Source of the DNA: Symsagittifera roscoffensis
Taxonomy: Eukaryota; Xenacoelomorpha; Acoela; Convolutidae
Reading direction: 5' to 3'
DNA length: 64,000 nucleotides
Assembly: GCF_963678635.1 (NCBI RefSeq)
Contig: NW_026970820.1
Location: 1 to 64,000, forward strand
Shown piece by piece: positions 61,564-64,000 of this stretch; the first letter of the stretch is position 1, and every line of letters begins with the position of its first letter. A program made the translations under genes and the position numbers. A model generated the notes under the pieces. The model was not told the origin of the DNA. It worked only from the letters and a program-made list of their open reading frames with translations, and did not search any database.

Positions 61564-64000
61564 CCTAATTAGTATAATTTAACCTTAACCTGAAGAATTC
61601 ATACAAAAAATTAAATTGAAAATAACAAATCTTAAAATTGAAACACCTTATACTTTTTTCAACTCAAGTTGTTATCTTAAAGCAACAAACGTCAGCTTGC
61701 GCTACATCTACGTTCTGTCAAAAAAAAAACATTTCTTTTATCTGATGCTGGTTGTGTTTTGTTTTGTCAGCCACTGAAAATACCATTTAGTTTTCCAGGA
61801 AGATTGAAATATTTTTTTTTGATTCACAGCTTTACGTTTTTTAAACAGTTTTGAATCAAATTTGAACAAAAAATTTTCTAGAAAACTCGTTCGTTTATGT
61901 TCTCATGTAGAAATATCCAAACCATTTTATTACGAGTTTTTGGAGCAAACTGCGAATTTTTCTGACAATTTTTTTTTCGCAATACTTTAATTCAGTTTGC
62001 TGTTTCTTTCTTTTTTTTTATTAAATTGCATGTGGTTCAGTTTGTTATATGTCACAAAGTTTGTTCGCTTGGAAAAACATGAATTTTTTATTTACAAACT
62101 AAGTGCTTTTCATGTAAAGTTGTTTATTTTTTCAACTTTTCTTGTAGATCGGAAAGAATTTTTGAACACAAACACATGGTCTTTTACAAGTTAAAATATT
62201 CCAGAAATTTTTTTTGGTTAATTTTAATTTCTAAAAAATTGTGAACGTAGTTTGCTTAATTTAATTCAGTTAGATAACAAAAAATTGAATACTTCAAAAC
62301 ATTTTTTTATTTGTCATCATCAAAAGACACAAAAGTGAAAAAAAAAGGAAAAACAAACCTAATTTGGTTTTGTTTAAAAACAAAACCAAATTAGGCAATT
62401 GTACCATGGACAAAAATCTGCAAAAACTCCAAAATTTTGATCATAGATATGAGTATTAAAAATGGCTGATTTAGAGCTACTTCAGTTCCAGAGAAATATC
62501 ATCTCAATCATTACAAGGAAATTTACACACGAAATATTGAGGCTTTTCATACTTTTTGCCTACCTAAGCATCCTAATCTTCCCTATCAATCACTAAAAAT
62601 CCAAAATTCAATTCGAGCCTATTTTTCCAAATTTTTGAAAGTTGAACGGATATTTGTTCTAGTTTTATTTTTTTAAAGATACAATTTTGAATTTCAAATA
62701 TATTCTAATGAATTGAATATCAATATATATTACATTTTATGTTTCTGAAACAGACCAACAAATATTACCAGAATGTCATGTTTTTTAAGCAACTTAAAAG
62801 CATTAGATAACAATTCATTAATCAATTTCAAGGAAAAATTAAAGTCAACTGATATTTTGAATAATTACGTTTTCAATGACAAGAAAAACATCAATAAAAC
62901 AACTTAAATTATTTTGTCAAATATATATCAACACTTTATGACTTGGCAAAACGTTTTAGCACATAGTACTTTGGAACATCCAATTATATAGCTGCTGCGT
63001 TATAAAACTTTGAATAAATGAAAAAATGAATATATATCAAAAGAAAACAACCTTAAATTGAAAAACTCATGTTTTGAGCTTAATTTCTGATATCTATCTG
63101 ATTTAAATAATGGTGAAATCTTTCAAATATTTTTCGTTTGACTTAAAGTTCAACAGTTAAAACACATTTTTAGTACTTGGTTTTCAATCGAGAAATTGTT
63201 TCAATTGCGGAAAACAACCTTCATGTTCGATAGTCCTAACAAAAAAATCTTATTTAAAAAGTTGTGGAAAAACTTTTTATCGCCTTATTCCACTTTTACT
63301 GCCTAATTTTAAGATGAAGATTTGGTATAATGTAACTATATCAATTATAATGGTTTTCATCAGCATATGTTGTGTATATACTTGCTAGTTTTGAAGAACA
63401 ATTGCTGCATTTTTTTAAACGATTTAAGCTAGCTAAAGCTGCCAATCTCATGAAACTGCGCTACACAACATTTATTTTACTACATTTAGATCCGCTGAAA
63501 TTATGTTAAAATAGAGTAAACAAGTCACAAAGTAATTCAAGTAATAGAGTAATTCAAGTCACAAAGTGTAGGTTTTGTTTTTTTACTTAATGACTTAATT
63601 TTTAAAACTACCTTTGAATTAGATTGGATAATTTATGATAAAAAATACTTTAAAAATGTAGAAATTGTCGCGAGAAAATTAAGTTTTTCACAAAATTTAG
63701 ATTATAGATTAGAAACCGTATCATAATTGATAAGGCTAGTTGTGACTATTGTTTTTTTTAACAAGAGATAATCAATAGTTTCGAAAAAGTTAAAAGGTAC
63801 AGGCAATTCTTTCTTGAACCCATGATAGTCTTGTTATAGTAGGGCATTTTATTTTAGGTAAATATTTTACCGCCCCTCAAATACTTTGTGTTTATCGGTT
63901 TCTAGAAACATTATGTAAACATTGTAGCCTGTTTAATTATATTTATTTTATCAAACGATCAATAATTATTTTGAGGCATGTTTTTTGCGAGATACGAGGA
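61564..64000. other. AT-rich DNA right of the array
   Basis: No gene, RNA or dispersed repeat recognised. The frame at 61997-62194 is Phe/Leu-rich without a motif. Small direct repeats of CAAGTCACAAAGT and AGTAATTCAAG at 63522-63567. The one notable structure is the palindrome at 62358-62395. Confidence 0.5.
62358..62395. repeat. Perfect 38-bp palindrome
   Basis: Two perfect 18-bp arms (left arm CCTAATTTGGTTTTGTTT) separated by AA. There are no mismatches, although the surrounding DNA is low-complexity. It could be a cruciform-prone site, a small foldback element or the relic of an inverted duplication. Confidence 0.9.

Overview
This is a eukaryotic, very probably animal, nuclear window. It is AT-rich, its genes carry GT-AG introns, and one encodes an OTU-Rep-PIF1 protein of the animal Helentron (Helitron2) type. 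There is no prokaryotic gene organisation. I cannot name the species. Only two protein genes can be supported; more than 80 percent of the window is repeats.

Layout. (1) 1-8.95 kb: an apparently intact Helentron transposase gene on the minus strand. Four exons (8853-8948, 2667-8652, 1552-2156, 340-1332) splice in frame to 2559 codons: a zinc-knuckle start, an OTU protease fold, Cys clusters, a two-tyrosine HUH Rep nuclease, a PIF1 helicase and a degenerate GIY-YIG-like tail. Two related hairpins with a compensated base-pair change lie past the stop codon, where the element's 3' end should be. (2) 9.5-10.1 kb: a two-exon SGNH/GDSL hydrolase gene on the same strand, possibly part of the same mobile element. 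(3) 10.1-18 kb: non-coding DNA with three ACAT/TATG microsatellite tracts, an 18-bp minisatellite, a G-run cluster and three copies of one foldback (MITE-like) element of about 170 bp. (4) 18-20 kb: unremarkable AT-rich DNA. (5) 20.0-61.56 kb: a head-to-tail array of 22 complete modules (1.58-2.50 kb) plus a truncated one at each end, all in one orientation. (6) 61.6-64 kb: AT-rich DNA with one perfect 38-bp palindrome.

The array is the outstanding feature. Nearly every module ends in CCACCTAG, preceded by a GC hairpin whose stem sequence differs between module classes while base pairing is kept. Modules of type A also carry a head hairpin near base 100 and a 38-nt interrupted palindrome about 200 bp later. 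Type B modules carry different hairpins in comparable places, and type C keeps one in the B position. Heads, bodies and tails occur in mosaic combinations. No module has a conserved reading frame, so the conserved content is structural DNA or RNA. The best present explanation is a non-autonomous element or satellite family whose structured ends are recognised by a nuclease or replication enzyme. A link to the neighbouring Helentron Rep protein is attractive but only inferred.
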